A stretch of 64,000 bases of DNA from Bugula neritina (Eukaryota > Bryozoa > Gymnolaemata > Cheilostomatida > Bugulidae). The notes beneath the pieces are model-generated. The model did not search any database. It was not told the origin of the DNA and was given only the letters and a program-made list of their open reading frames with translations. This document shows, in pieces, positions 38,801 to 45,235 of this stretch. Each line of letters opens with the position of its first letter. Position 1 is the stretch's first letter. The DNA lies in contig OZ037765.1 of NCBI GenBank assembly GCA_964035545.1, positions 24,422,504-24,486,503 on the forward strand, in the 5' to 3' direction. A program made the position numbers and the translations under genes.

Positions 38801-41800
38801 GTACCTGTCGGCTCACCTCCTTCTCCTTCTCCGGGCCCAGACGTCGGGTAGGCTGCCTGATGGGAGTGGTGTCGGCTGCCAGGGGTATCTCGTGAGAGAT
38901 AACCTTAGTCAGCCCCATGTCTCTATCGCCACGACTAAAGACATCACTGTACTCCGCGAGTAGTTGAGCCAGTACTTGGCGTTCAGTACTACTCGTACAG
39001 TTTCCGCATGCTCCGTCATACAGGTCAGCCAGATGCTCCGGGACTGCTTCTCGTCTGGTGTGAGGGGGGGTTTCCCTGGTTGTCGGCCACTGTCTCCAGT
39101 GCCGGACCCACATCCGCTTCCTGGATGGAGTGGTACTTCCCCACCAGCGCTCCAGCCGATAGTTGGACAGGTTCCGTGAAGGGGTTGATGCACTGCACGA
39201 GGAGCTCTTGCCGACAATCTAGCCGATTCAGGCTGTTTGCTAGTCGGATGGCTCCGTGCGTTCCTTCAACCATCCCCAGGCCGGCGATCCCCTTGCAGTT
39301 GACTCTACATCGGAGAGTCGCCTGGGACCTCCCCGGAACTGTGCAGTCCCGTACTACCTGGACTCCGCCCACCAAGGGCCTGCCAAACTTGTCAACACAG
39401 ACAAGTTCCTTCCCAGCCATCACCACCACTGACTTCTGGAAATCCATGTGGCACTGGTGTTTCTCCAGGAAGGGCATTCCCAAGATGGCGTCCTCCTTCA
39501 GCTGGCTGACGATAAACGTCTCGTGAACTGCTTGATCACGGACGCGTCCAGGTAGTGAGATGACGCCGTAGAAAGGAATGCATGATCCGTCCGCCAACGT
39601 ACCATGCGCACCTTCATACGGCTCGAGGCTCGCCCGCTCTCGTGCACCAAGGGTGTCAAAGAGACGCCTACTCAGCAGGTTGGTAGTGCACCCAGTATCC
39701 AGTAGGAATGTGGCAGCTTTACCCGAAATCTTTCCGGGCAGGAAGTAGCTGCTTCCATACGGCTGGGTGCTCCTGGAGCGGTCAGTCTCTGGGGGAGACA
39801 CGACTTGGGTCCGCACAGCGGGCCTCCTCTTCGTCTTAGAGACAACGGGGGTTTTCTGAGGTCGGGAGGGTAGCTTGGGATACTCTTGCGAGTAAGCTGA
39901 ATCCTCCTCCACAACCTCCTCGGGCAACCCCGCGAACCGGTTACGGAGTGGCCAGGCTGGAGGATCGGGTAGACCTTGCGGCCTCCGAGATCTCCGAGGT
40001 GCCTGCCATCCGGTTTCTTCTAGTTCCATCCGGGTATCGAGTGGCAGGGCAGGAGGATCGGGTAGGCCTTTCGGTCTCCGAGATCTCCGGTTTGCGTGCC
40101 ACTCGATATAGGTCGACTCTGGAGAGGTCTCTTCTACTGTCTTCCGAGTCCTATCCCGGACCGGATTGGCATGGGGCCCACGGGTGGCGGAATTCACCGT
40201 GAGCCTCGGGTGTTTAAAGGCTTCTGTCCCTTAGGGCAGTGCCTTCTCACATGTCCTGGCATCCCGCACTCCCAGCAAGTGGGCATAGGGGGGCGGACAG
40301 GGTCGTCCCGCGAGCGGGGAGCCCGCCTGTCCGTCTGGTTGCGCTGCAACTCCGTCACTGTAGCCTGCAGGCCTTTCATCATGCTCATCAGCATGTTGAG
40401 CTGCGTCTGCTCAGGTGACGGGGTAGCTGCTGCTGCCACTTGTGGGGTTGGGGGTATCTCTTCTGCATCTCCGGCCACCTGGCGAGCTGCGTAGTTCGCC
40501 CTCCGTGGCTCTTCCACCTGGAAGTAGGCCTTCCCCATCTCTAGTGCTTCGTCCAGGCTCTTGACTTTTGCGGCTAGCCAGTACCGCTGGAGGTCCGGGT
40601 GGTTCACACTCCGGAAGAACGCGTTAAAAACGAGGCGCTTCCGATCGTCGCCAGTGGCGTGACCGAAAGCAGCCTGAGCCAGGCGCTCTACCTCGTTAGC
40701 GTGATCTTCCAGAGATGTCCTTCGGTCTCTCCTCATCACTTGTAGCTGGTCTGACGCCTCTTCCGTGGTCAACCCGAACCGGGCCCTAAGAGCCCGCAGG
40801 ATGTGGGCTTCGTCGGGTCCCAGTGCGAAGTTCCTGGCCCGGCCTGTCAGACAGGCCCGGAGTTGGAGGACGCGCACCCGTACTGGCCATTCAGCGGTGG
40901 CGGCCACGTCCTCGAACTCCTTGATGAACTGTTCCACGTCTCCATCTCCTCCGAAAGTCGGGGGCTGGAGGCGATACCTGTCACCAGGTGCTGCCTGTCC
41001 TTGCCCCCGCAATCCCTGGAGGGCTGTGACCAGCGCCTCAATAGTGAGGGCTGGTGGTGCTGCTGCCTCAGGGGCTGGGTCCCCTGGGGCCATCCTATTT
41101 CTCTTAGCAACTAGCTATTCGTAGAATCCCACCGCTGCCACCAATGTGATAGTTTTGTGGATTGTGAATGAAACTAGTGCTGTTACATGCTTGTATGAGA
41201 AACAAGGCGAGAAATAAGGTAGAATGTAGATAATCTTTATTGTAGTATAGTCCGAGTGAATCAATGGTCTTTATCCAGCGAGCTCCAGTAGTAGACTGAA
41301 CTATACTGGAACTCGCTGGCTTTTATATACATGCAGGACAAAGACATTCCTTTGTTTGCCGAGATCGGAGACCCGAAATACCGAATATCGGCATTTCGGG
41401 GATCCGAAACGCCGAATCCGGCATTTCGGTACTTCGGTATTCCGATATGCCGAGAATCGGCATATCGGTGTTTCGGAGGACCGAAGTACCGATCTCGGCA
41501 ACAAAGGACACACACACACAACATAAATTTACCACACTAAGTCTAAAAGTATCTACGTTAGTAGTAGGTGATAATAGTAGTCTAATGGTTATTTTGAAAC
41601 TGAATCACACTCACAATGGCAATACCAATAGACATGTTAATGAAACTTTATAATTATAATAATATTACTAATGCTTAATTATTTGATAATATTATTTTAA
41701 TAATAGTATTAATAGTTATGGTATTTAAACTTGTTAGTGGTATGGTTTTATTATATATTTAAATAGTAGTTTTTATAGGGTAATGATTCATAAAATGAAA

Positions 41801-44800
41801 TTTGCTTCAAAATATGTATTTTGTGTTGAAGCATTGAATAAGTTTTGTGGTTTTCTCATTACTATTACTTACAAAAATTCTATTGGTTTCTCTCCAGCTC
41901 CAATCATGTGGCTGATCACATTAACCTAAACTAATGGTATTTTAGTCAAAACCAATTTTGACGCATTAACGTCAAACTAATGTATATAGATAAAAATCAA
42001 AGGGTTTTAAGTTAATTAACTTCATGCCAGTGAACTACCACAAATTACTTCAGGCTTTAGAAAAGGCTCTTGGTGGGCAATGTTACTTCAATCAAAATCT
42101 TTAATTTCCAAAAATCATCAACGATTTTAGTGGAAATCTGTGATTCATTATAGTTGTTGAAACTATTATTTAGCATTATTAGTACTAGTTGCGAACGCTT
42201 TTAATTGATTAAAAATATGAATTTCAAATTGAATAATTGTATTTAAAATATACTTGTATTTTGTGCATGGATATTACTATACATACTTTTATCGATATGA
42301 AGTTATTTGTATATGGTGTATTGTACAATACAGCAGTGAGTTTTATTACCAATTTTTTAAATCAGTTCTTCACTTTAAGTTATATTTCTTTAGCCAACAG
42401 TGAGGCAAATAGAAAAAGAATACAGTATATTGAACAGTGTTTTGGCAACTCTGGTGAGGTTAGTATTGAATTTCCTCTTTTCATTTCAAGTCAAATGTTT
42501 TTGTAAAATAGGGTAACAAGCCAACTTGTTCACGCATCTATTTTATGTTCTGCTTCAATGATTGTATTTGCTTAATTTTATGCTGCGCTTTGCTATAAGA
42601 TTAATTTGAATAAGTATCTTAAGATAGATGATAACTCTCAGACAACATTTGAAATTTGTCTTTAGTGTGAATATTTTTCTAAAATAATAATTATGGACCA
42701 CAATTACCTTGCAAGTATAAATGTGCAATGTTTATAAAATTAGTTTCATCTCATTAAATTTTTGTAGTCTATTTATTAGACTTTGATATTTCTATTGGGC
42801 TAGACTTTGTTACCAGGATAAAAAGTCACTTGCACATTAACCATAAATTTGTGATGAACTTTCTATTCTTTATATACAAGGAAGTATTACCATACTTTTT
42901 GCTGTGTTATAGTATCTGTTATCAGATGTGTTTTATGTAGCAATAAGTGAAATGAGCTCATATGTTAGTTATTTATTCATGACATCAACTTCTGAATACC
43001 TTGTGATTATTAGTAAACATGTTGTATATGTAGGCCTTTGATTTACTCCAATTATAGTTGTTGACTATTCACTCTTTTAGCCGTTGCTGGTACCTGGGAG
43101 AGTGCTTGTAGGTGAAGGGGTTCTCACAAAACTATGCAGAAAAAAACCAAAGCCTAGACAATTCTTTTTGCTCAACGATGTGTTAGTTTATGGCAACGTA
43201 GTTATTAATAAAAAGAAGGTAGGTTCTACTTCCTTTAGGCACTAATAATTTTAGTGTGACTCAACTGATCACTAGAATACATCTCACTTGAAAAAAGCCA
43301 CATTGACATGTTTTGTTCTGCCATTTTGCTCTGCCAATAATGTCATGATGGAGACAATTTACAGAAATAACATTTGCGTAAAAACTGCAAAACCTGCTAC
43401 TCTTGAAAATTATTTAGATATCAACATAATATGTTTTCAATAATAACAATCCCTACTTGTTGCGGCCTTTTTCACCATCTTCTTATGTAGTAATCTACGC
43501 CACGATTGATTTAATTTTATGTTGATTCCTTTAATGTTTTAAATTGCCTTTTAAGTGGTTTCTTTTTTTAGTGGCAGAGAATTTGAATTGTAATTTTGTT
43601 TCTATTAGTTTATATTTGAGCTGCATTTGCTTGCTTGCTGTTACAGTACAATAGACAGAAAATATTACACTTGGAAAATGTTCGAATACAATCACATCAT
43701 GATATTGGAGAGCTGAAAAATGGTTGGCAAATCTTTAGTCCAAGTAAATCTTTTGTTGTATTTGCGGCCACTGCAACAGAAAAGACGGAATGGATGGCAC
43801 ATATAAATAAATGTGTTCAGGATTTGTTGACTAAGAGTGAGTAGCTTTTATATTCAGTGACTATTTTCAGCTTATGCTTCTAATATAAAGTTGTGTTGTA
43901 CTAATTTTTACCTGGATCATGTCACTGGTTTTTCAATAAAAGTCCATTTTGTTGTTTTGTTGGGTTTTCTGCTATCAAAGATTAATAATTTGATCTTATT
44001 TATGCTATTTCTACTAATTAGATAATAGCGTAACAGTAAGGGTATATATCAACATTTCTTTTATCAAAATATAGGCGGAAAAACTCCCAGCTTAGAAACT
44101 TGCCCTGTTTGGATTCCCGATTCTGAAGCCAACGCGTGCATGATATGCAATACACCCTTCACAATTCTCAATCGCAGAGTTCGTATTTTATTAAACAATA
44201 TTCGAGTTTATATCAGCTATAGCAGTATTGGCTACCATTTTTTTTTGCAGCCATATATATTTTGTAATATGATAATTTTGTGAAAAAGTCCATCAGGCCT
44301 ATTTGTTTATTATGCAAACTGGAACACTTGGCGCCATGTTATTACTATATTATATAATATTGGATACAGGCATTGACATTATAATATATACACTGTATAT
44401 ATAAGTCAATCCGTGAAAAAAAAATCTATTTTGGGATTTTCTCCAAAACGTGGCACAATGATTGATCATAGCAATGCAAGAAACTGATGATTCTATTAAA
44501 GCATAGTTGAAATTTGTACTGATTTAAACTATGCTGAAAGCTGAAACCATTCTAGGAATCACAAACTTTGCATACTGTAAAAAGCTTAGATCGGTGATGT
44601 TAATCTACTACAGAATACCTATTGCTGAGTATCTCTAATGTCTTTTGGTAGCATCACTGCAGGAAGTGTGGGAAGGTAGTCTGTGACGACTGTTCTAAGC
44701 AGAGGTGGTCGTTTCCTCAGCAAGCTAAACAACCCCAGAGGGTCTGTGATAACTGCTTCAAGGAGCTGGAGTCGTCTACACATGGTAAGTTGACACCGTG

Positions 44801-45235
44801 GCTGTTGCTTTATGTTGGTCTAACTTTCCAACCCTTGAGATAACATTCGGCAGCACTTTATTCGGATTTGTTTTTTACAGCTGCCAACAGCGTGTCTAGA
44901 GTTCCCCAAAATGACTCTGACGATTCGGATGACTCTGATGAGGACGATGAACTGCCACCTTCCAATGATGATGAGGTGAGCTGCCTATCCTATGGCATTA
45001 TCACATCATATATTATCATATTACATATTATATATTACATATTATCACATCATATATTATTATATTGGAGTCAACAATGGGTTTTATGGTGTATTGTATT
45101 TACAGGTTGCTAAGCGATTAGAATATAATTTATATAACAATATTGGCTTTTTAAATGGTGTGTCCTTTTGTTGATGTGATGTCTAGTGTCTGAAAATGTT
45201 TGTAGGCACGGTTTTATGATGGGCGTAGGAACTGA
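32808..45235 (+). CDS. PLEKHF2: PLEKHF/phafin: PH and FYVE domain protein, complete
   Basis: Endosomal phosphoinositide-binding adaptor (PLEKHF1/2 family) in early endosome trafficking and autophagy. Exons 32808-32823, 42394-42458, 43081-43218, 43647-43836, 44075-44178, 44652-44784, 44881-44975 and 45206-45235 give 256 residues; human PLEKHF2 is 249. Exon 1 encodes only MAERL plus one base, and its phase joins exactly to LANSEANRKRIQYIEQCFG, the conserved N-terminus. The PH domain (about 28-134) contains VPGRVLVGEGVLTKLCRKKP and FAATATEKTEWMAHINKCV. The FYVE domain (about 146-210) has all three signatures: WIPD, RRHHCRKCG and RVC. The acidic tail DSDDSDDSDEDDE matches vertebrate phafins. AATAAA lies at 45531-45536. 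Intron 1 (about 9.6 kb) contains the antisense Ty3/gypsy element. The exon 1 assignment rests on phase and motif only. Whether it is PLEKHF1 or PLEKHF2 cannot be decided; PLEKHF2 is closer by eye. Confidence 0.94.
33549..33940 (-). repeat. 3' LTR of the Ty3/gypsy element
   Basis: 392 bp, identical by eye to 41145-41536. The left edge is preceded by the CTAA duplication. In element sense it contains U3 with the CCGA/TCGG array (33763-33902), a TATA box TATATAAAAG (33733-33724) and AATAAA (33645-33640), so the R/U5 boundary should lie just downstream of that signal. Confidence 0.97.
33761..33904. promoter_or_regulatory. CCGA/TCGG palindromic array in U3 (copy at 41357-41500)
   Basis: About nine CCGA and nine TCGG tetramers in 144 bp, mostly 7-8 bp apart (start positions 33763, 69, 77, 85, 92, 33800, 08, 16, 30, 38, 46, 54, 61, 69, 77, 85, 93, 99). 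The outer ends TGCCGAGATCGG and CCGATCTCGGCA are a perfect 12-bp inverted repeat. Inside is a perfect palindrome, CCGATATGCCGA-GAA-TCGGCATATCGG (33846-33872). It sits upstream of the TATA box, where enhancer sites lie. Structure is seen directly; function is inferred. Confidence 0.85.
33941..33950 (-). other. Polypurine tract (plus-strand primer)
   Basis: GGGGGGTGTG on the element strand, immediately upstream of the 3' LTR. This is the position where second-strand DNA synthesis is primed. It is short and interrupted by T, so the exact primer is uncertain. Confidence 0.6.
33951..33972. other. Perfect 22-bp palindrome beside the polypurine tract
   Basis: ATCGGAAAGC AT GCTTTCCGAT reads the same on both strands and contains the TCGG/CCGA tetramers found in the U3 array. 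It directly abuts the polypurine tract and is outside both LTRs. Confidence 0.9.
34234..35703 (-). CDS. Retrotransposon ORF3: C2H2 zinc-finger, coiled-coil protein
   Basis: 489 residues from the ATG at 35703 (good context GAAATGG); the frame is open to 35754. It overlaps the end of pol (35526) in the -1 frame. It is not an envelope: no signal peptide or transmembrane helix. Features seen: Ser/Thr/Pro-rich N-terminus; acidic hydrophobic segment DWSLLDLLGSDILG (about 108-121) resembling activation domains; Pro-rich middle; finger 1 CHEC-x12-HAPQH (C-x2-C-x12-H-x3-H, about 291-311); finger 2 CPC-x12-HQRIAH (C-x-C-x12-H-x4-H, about 317-337); basic Arg-rich stretch; and a C-terminal coiled coil starting QLAEEVHQLRRQLRRYEEEL (about 451-482). 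I do not recognise a named family. DNA or RNA binding with dimerisation is inferred. Confidence 0.85.
   Translation of the reverse strand: MADRISEDTRSRELSSRNPGEIPTGHATRASAGKTSEARGSAISHSDFTQLARQLQLKLNSDSNTHFDFTTILRTLSAAMGITLPDTQSGISSRLDPPVAESNQTTVDWSLLDLLGSDILGPEAEMDLGDDSAIDTLLNHDVGSVNFCDTPRPSVFNLSPFTPVPNFGDSETGFSQPLLSILEERMDVEEASRSDSPPPPGLASASTSQQAATSSTEVCSAMVGPDPKPVELQLTAGEEQGILHGDHLPAEEDASPILALPRALVARQYWVTGPTNLKIGDACGEPGNRICHECKRKFSSARRLRVHAPQHYINVFCPCGEFSYQRDYVLRHQRIAHCHTGYTFAVDQASFPEFRDLVLPHVADPHKRAALALGFPACRPVREEEGEPAATPQPAATQPLRVMLARVGSGARADSSDLGPRPSAAGEKQTHRQRRPARGTTDRPRHQTSAQLAEEVHQLRRQLRRYEEELGQLRRRVSRLERGRSGDRR
35526..39113 (-). CDS. pol: Retrotransposon Pol: reverse transcriptase, RNase H, integrase
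   Basis: 1195 residues, same frame as gag. RT: VVLVKKKDGSWRFCVDYRRL, LPFGLTSAPATFQ and catalytic YLDD (about 236-239). RNase H: LDTDASD (about 382-388), KELLAVVKAV, RTDHASL and an NADGMSRR end. Integrase: zinc-binding HKQAHAG...CEVC, core Asp residues in AVDLVGPMP and HTDQGAQF, Glu in VVERNNR, and a GPY/F-type module KFVGPYCVVE. A long Pro/Glu/Arg-rich tail follows and has no recognised domain. The ATG at 39113 is internal to the natural fusion; the protein is normally made as Gag-Pro-Pol. Uninterrupted, so likely functional apart from the pro/RT frame change. Confidence 0.97.
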   Translation of the reverse strand: MWVRHWRQWPTTRETPPHTRREAVPEHLADLYDGACGNCTSSTERQVLAQLLAEYSDVFSRGDRDMGLTKVISHEIPLAADTTPIRQPTRRLGPEKEKEVSRQVQDLLDRDLIEPAHGAWSSPVVLVKKKDGSWRFCVDYRRLNNATIQDAYPLPRIDESLDALAGSKYFSTLDLLSGYWQVPLSPDAQDKAAFITRDGLWKWKVLPFGLTSAPATFQRLMEQVLSGLHWKTLLIYLDDVIVISPDFSTHVSRLREVFDRLRAAGLKLKPSKCALLQPEVTYLGHVVGRDGVATDPEKVQAVKEWTVPRDLPELRAFLGLVGYYRQYIPGFAGVAQPLNRLTAKGVRWQWTQEEQQAFDHLKQRLMEAPILAYPDPAKEYILDTDASDHSVGAVLSQVQGGSEVVVAYYSKTLAAAEKNYCTTRKELLAVVKAVKHFRPYLYGKSFRLRTDHASLIWLCKRAEPSSQVARWLEILAEFSYRIEHRAGRKHGNADGMSRRPVEDCKQCLHIEQRDGGPARLDVETELVEGTAYRWEHGHLRTETHQDGVQALHANPTLHQNVKELCRLQETLPGAVADIFQAKNEGRRPSEEQQRQGDVEFQLLCRRWDALKVSPDGLLMITLAADNRQQKRDRVVCPRALRRELIWDTHKQAHAGVSRVIRCLRLRWYWPGMTRDVRLRVRQCEVCQASKHGRPTETTGRRRLYAGRPWQVVAVDLVGPMPLSARGNNWILMLTDHFTRWADALAIPDATAPTVARTLDQHVFCYLGLPEQIHTDQGAQFQSQLMGDLCRIWGVNQSRTTPYHPQGNGVVERNNRMLGDALRSLLLGRGQEEWDVVLPQIMRAYRSTPHSATQETPNFLMLGRETRVPEHLTYHVPAPESPVHEYVEGLMDIMGKAHDALRTQQWQTRTEDSEEPPLYQVGDWVWMVSYRRRRGQSAKLQPKFVGPYCVVEVLPNHTYRVERSGQVSVQSEQRLKPYHASPDAVGQAPPLLEPHRQPNRRGRATRPREVEIMVPREADQEQAALIEQLERQQRAEREQEQQQALGSQPFPGEDTPTPVRGEDGDPPTRVAQEPPTPPESVPLERSQRPRRPPRYLADYAVGHLEGPPPEEDPPTLTATPSWLEIPSITPENSTKKKKWPTEFRKTLDHASCLLEIRGKFPRATRLGLQQVKLLKHEVRPFLILTSHSSHGSCNSN
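39025..40218 (-). CDS. pro: Retrotransposon protease frame (Pro), -1 relative to gag
   Basis: Aspartic protease expressed by frameshift from gag; the coordinate 40218 is the slippery site. The ORF has no ATG at its beginning, as expected for a frameshift product. A linker carries two tandem copies of a W-x-A-x-RRSRRP-x-GLPDPPA block. The protease core has FLLDTGC (active-site DTG) and, about 70 residues on, AILGMPF, the flap-distal ILG motif of Ty3/gypsy proteases. The frame ends at TGA 39025, overlapping pol (39113) and shifted by one base from it at a C7 run (39064-39070). Confidence 0.9.
   Translation of the reverse strand, partial: FKHPRLTVNSATRGPHANPVRDRTRKTVEETSPESTYIEWHANRRSRRPKGLPDPPALPLDTRMELEETGWQAPRRSRRPQGLPDPPAWPLRNRFAGLPEEVVEEDSAYSQEYPKLPSRPQKTPVVSKTKRRPAVRTQVVSPPETDRSRSTQPYGSSYFLPGKISGKAATFLLDTGCTTNLLSRRLFDTLGARERASLEPYEGAHGTLADGSCIPFYGVISLPGRVRDQAVHETFIVSQLKEDAILGMPFLEKHQCHMDFQKSVVVMAGKELVCVDKFGRPLVGGVQVVRDCTVPGRSQATLRCRVNCKGIAGLGMVEGTHGAIRLANSLNRLDCRQELLVQCINPFTEPVQLSAGALVGKYHSIQEADVGPALETVADNQGNPPSHQTRSSPGASG
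40194..41093 (-). CDS. gag: Retrotransposon Gag with zinc knuckle
   Basis: 299 residues from an ATG in good context (AGGATGG). The central retrotransposon-gag domain contains FGGDGDVEQFIKEFEDVAA and RARNFALGPDEAHILRALR. A short Glu/Pro linker follows, then one CCHC knuckle, CWECGMPGHVRRHC (C-x2-C-x4-H-x4-C), near the C-terminus. It forms the particle and binds the RNA genome. The TGA at 40196-40194 ends it 16 nt downstream of the TTTAAAC slippery site. Confidence 0.95.
   Translation of the reverse strand: MAPGDPAPEAAAPPALTIEALVTALQGLRGQGQAAPGDRYRLQPPTFGGDGDVEQFIKEFEDVAATAEWPVRVRVLQLRACLTGRARNFALGPDEAHILRALRARFGLTTEEASDQLQVMRRDRRTSLEDHANEVERLAQAAFGHATGDDRKRLVFNAFFRSVNHPDLQRYWLAAKVKSLDEALEMGKAYFQVEEPRRANYAARQVAGDAEEIPPTPQVAAAATPSPEQTQLNMLMSMMKGLQATVTELQRNQTDRRAPRSRDDPVRPPMPTCWECGMPGHVRRHCPKGQKPLNTRGSR
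40212..40218 (-). other. -1 ribosomal frameshift site gag/pro
   Basis: Element strand reads T TTA AAC in the gag frame, a canonical X XXY YYZ heptamer. Ten nucleotides downstream CACGGTG can pair with CACCCGTG (one bulged C) around the gag stop codon, forming a stimulatory hairpin. The pro frame is exactly -1 and open from this point. Confidence 0.85.
41124..41143 (-). other. Primer-binding site for tRNA-Leu
   Basis: Plus-strand GAATCCCACCGCTGCCACCA is the 3' end of a eukaryotic tRNA-Leu (AAG/UAG type) including CCA, as remembered for human tRNA-Leu-AAG. On the element strand this is its complement, one base after the 5' LTR. The 20-nt match appears perfect. Confidence 0.88.
41145..41536 (-). 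repeat. 5' LTR of the Ty3/gypsy element
   Basis: Promoter-bearing copy. In element sense the U3 array occupies about 41498-41359, TATATAAAAG is at 41329-41320 and AATAAA at 41241-41236. It is followed on the right (plus coordinates) by CTAA at 41537-41540, matching the duplication left of the other LTR. Confidence 0.97.
41320..41329 (-). promoter_or_regulatory. LTR TATA box
   Basis: TATATAAAAG on the minus strand in the 5' LTR, about 30 bp downstream of the palindromic array and about 80 bp upstream of AATAAA. This is the spacing expected for an LTR pol II promoter with a short R region. The same box exists in the 3' LTR at 33724-33733. Confidence 0.75.

Larger units (their letters stand above)
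33549..41536 (-). mobile_element. Full-length Ty3/gypsy LTR retrotransposon with ORF3
   Basis: 7,988-bp element on the minus strand inside PLEKHF intron 1. Two 392-bp LTRs, with TG...CA ends, show no difference by eye and are flanked by CTAA (33545-33548 and 41537-41540). Order in its own sense: 5' LTR (41536-41145), PBS for tRNA-Leu, gag (41093-40194), pro (-1 frame), pol with RT, RNase H and integrase (39113-35526), ORF3 (35703-34234), palindrome, polypurine tract, 3' LTR (33940-33549). The pol order RT-RH-IN defines Ty3/gypsy (Metaviridae-like). The internal part is conspicuously GC-rich beside the AT-rich host. No envelope-like ORF (signal peptide, transmembrane anchor) is seen. The only break is a frame change at a C7 run between pro and RT. 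Confidence 0.98.

Noticed and set aside
34496-41124. Many plus-strand ORFs across the retrotransposon
   Set aside because: Antisense shadows of GC-rich gag, pol and ORF3; none has recognised motifs.
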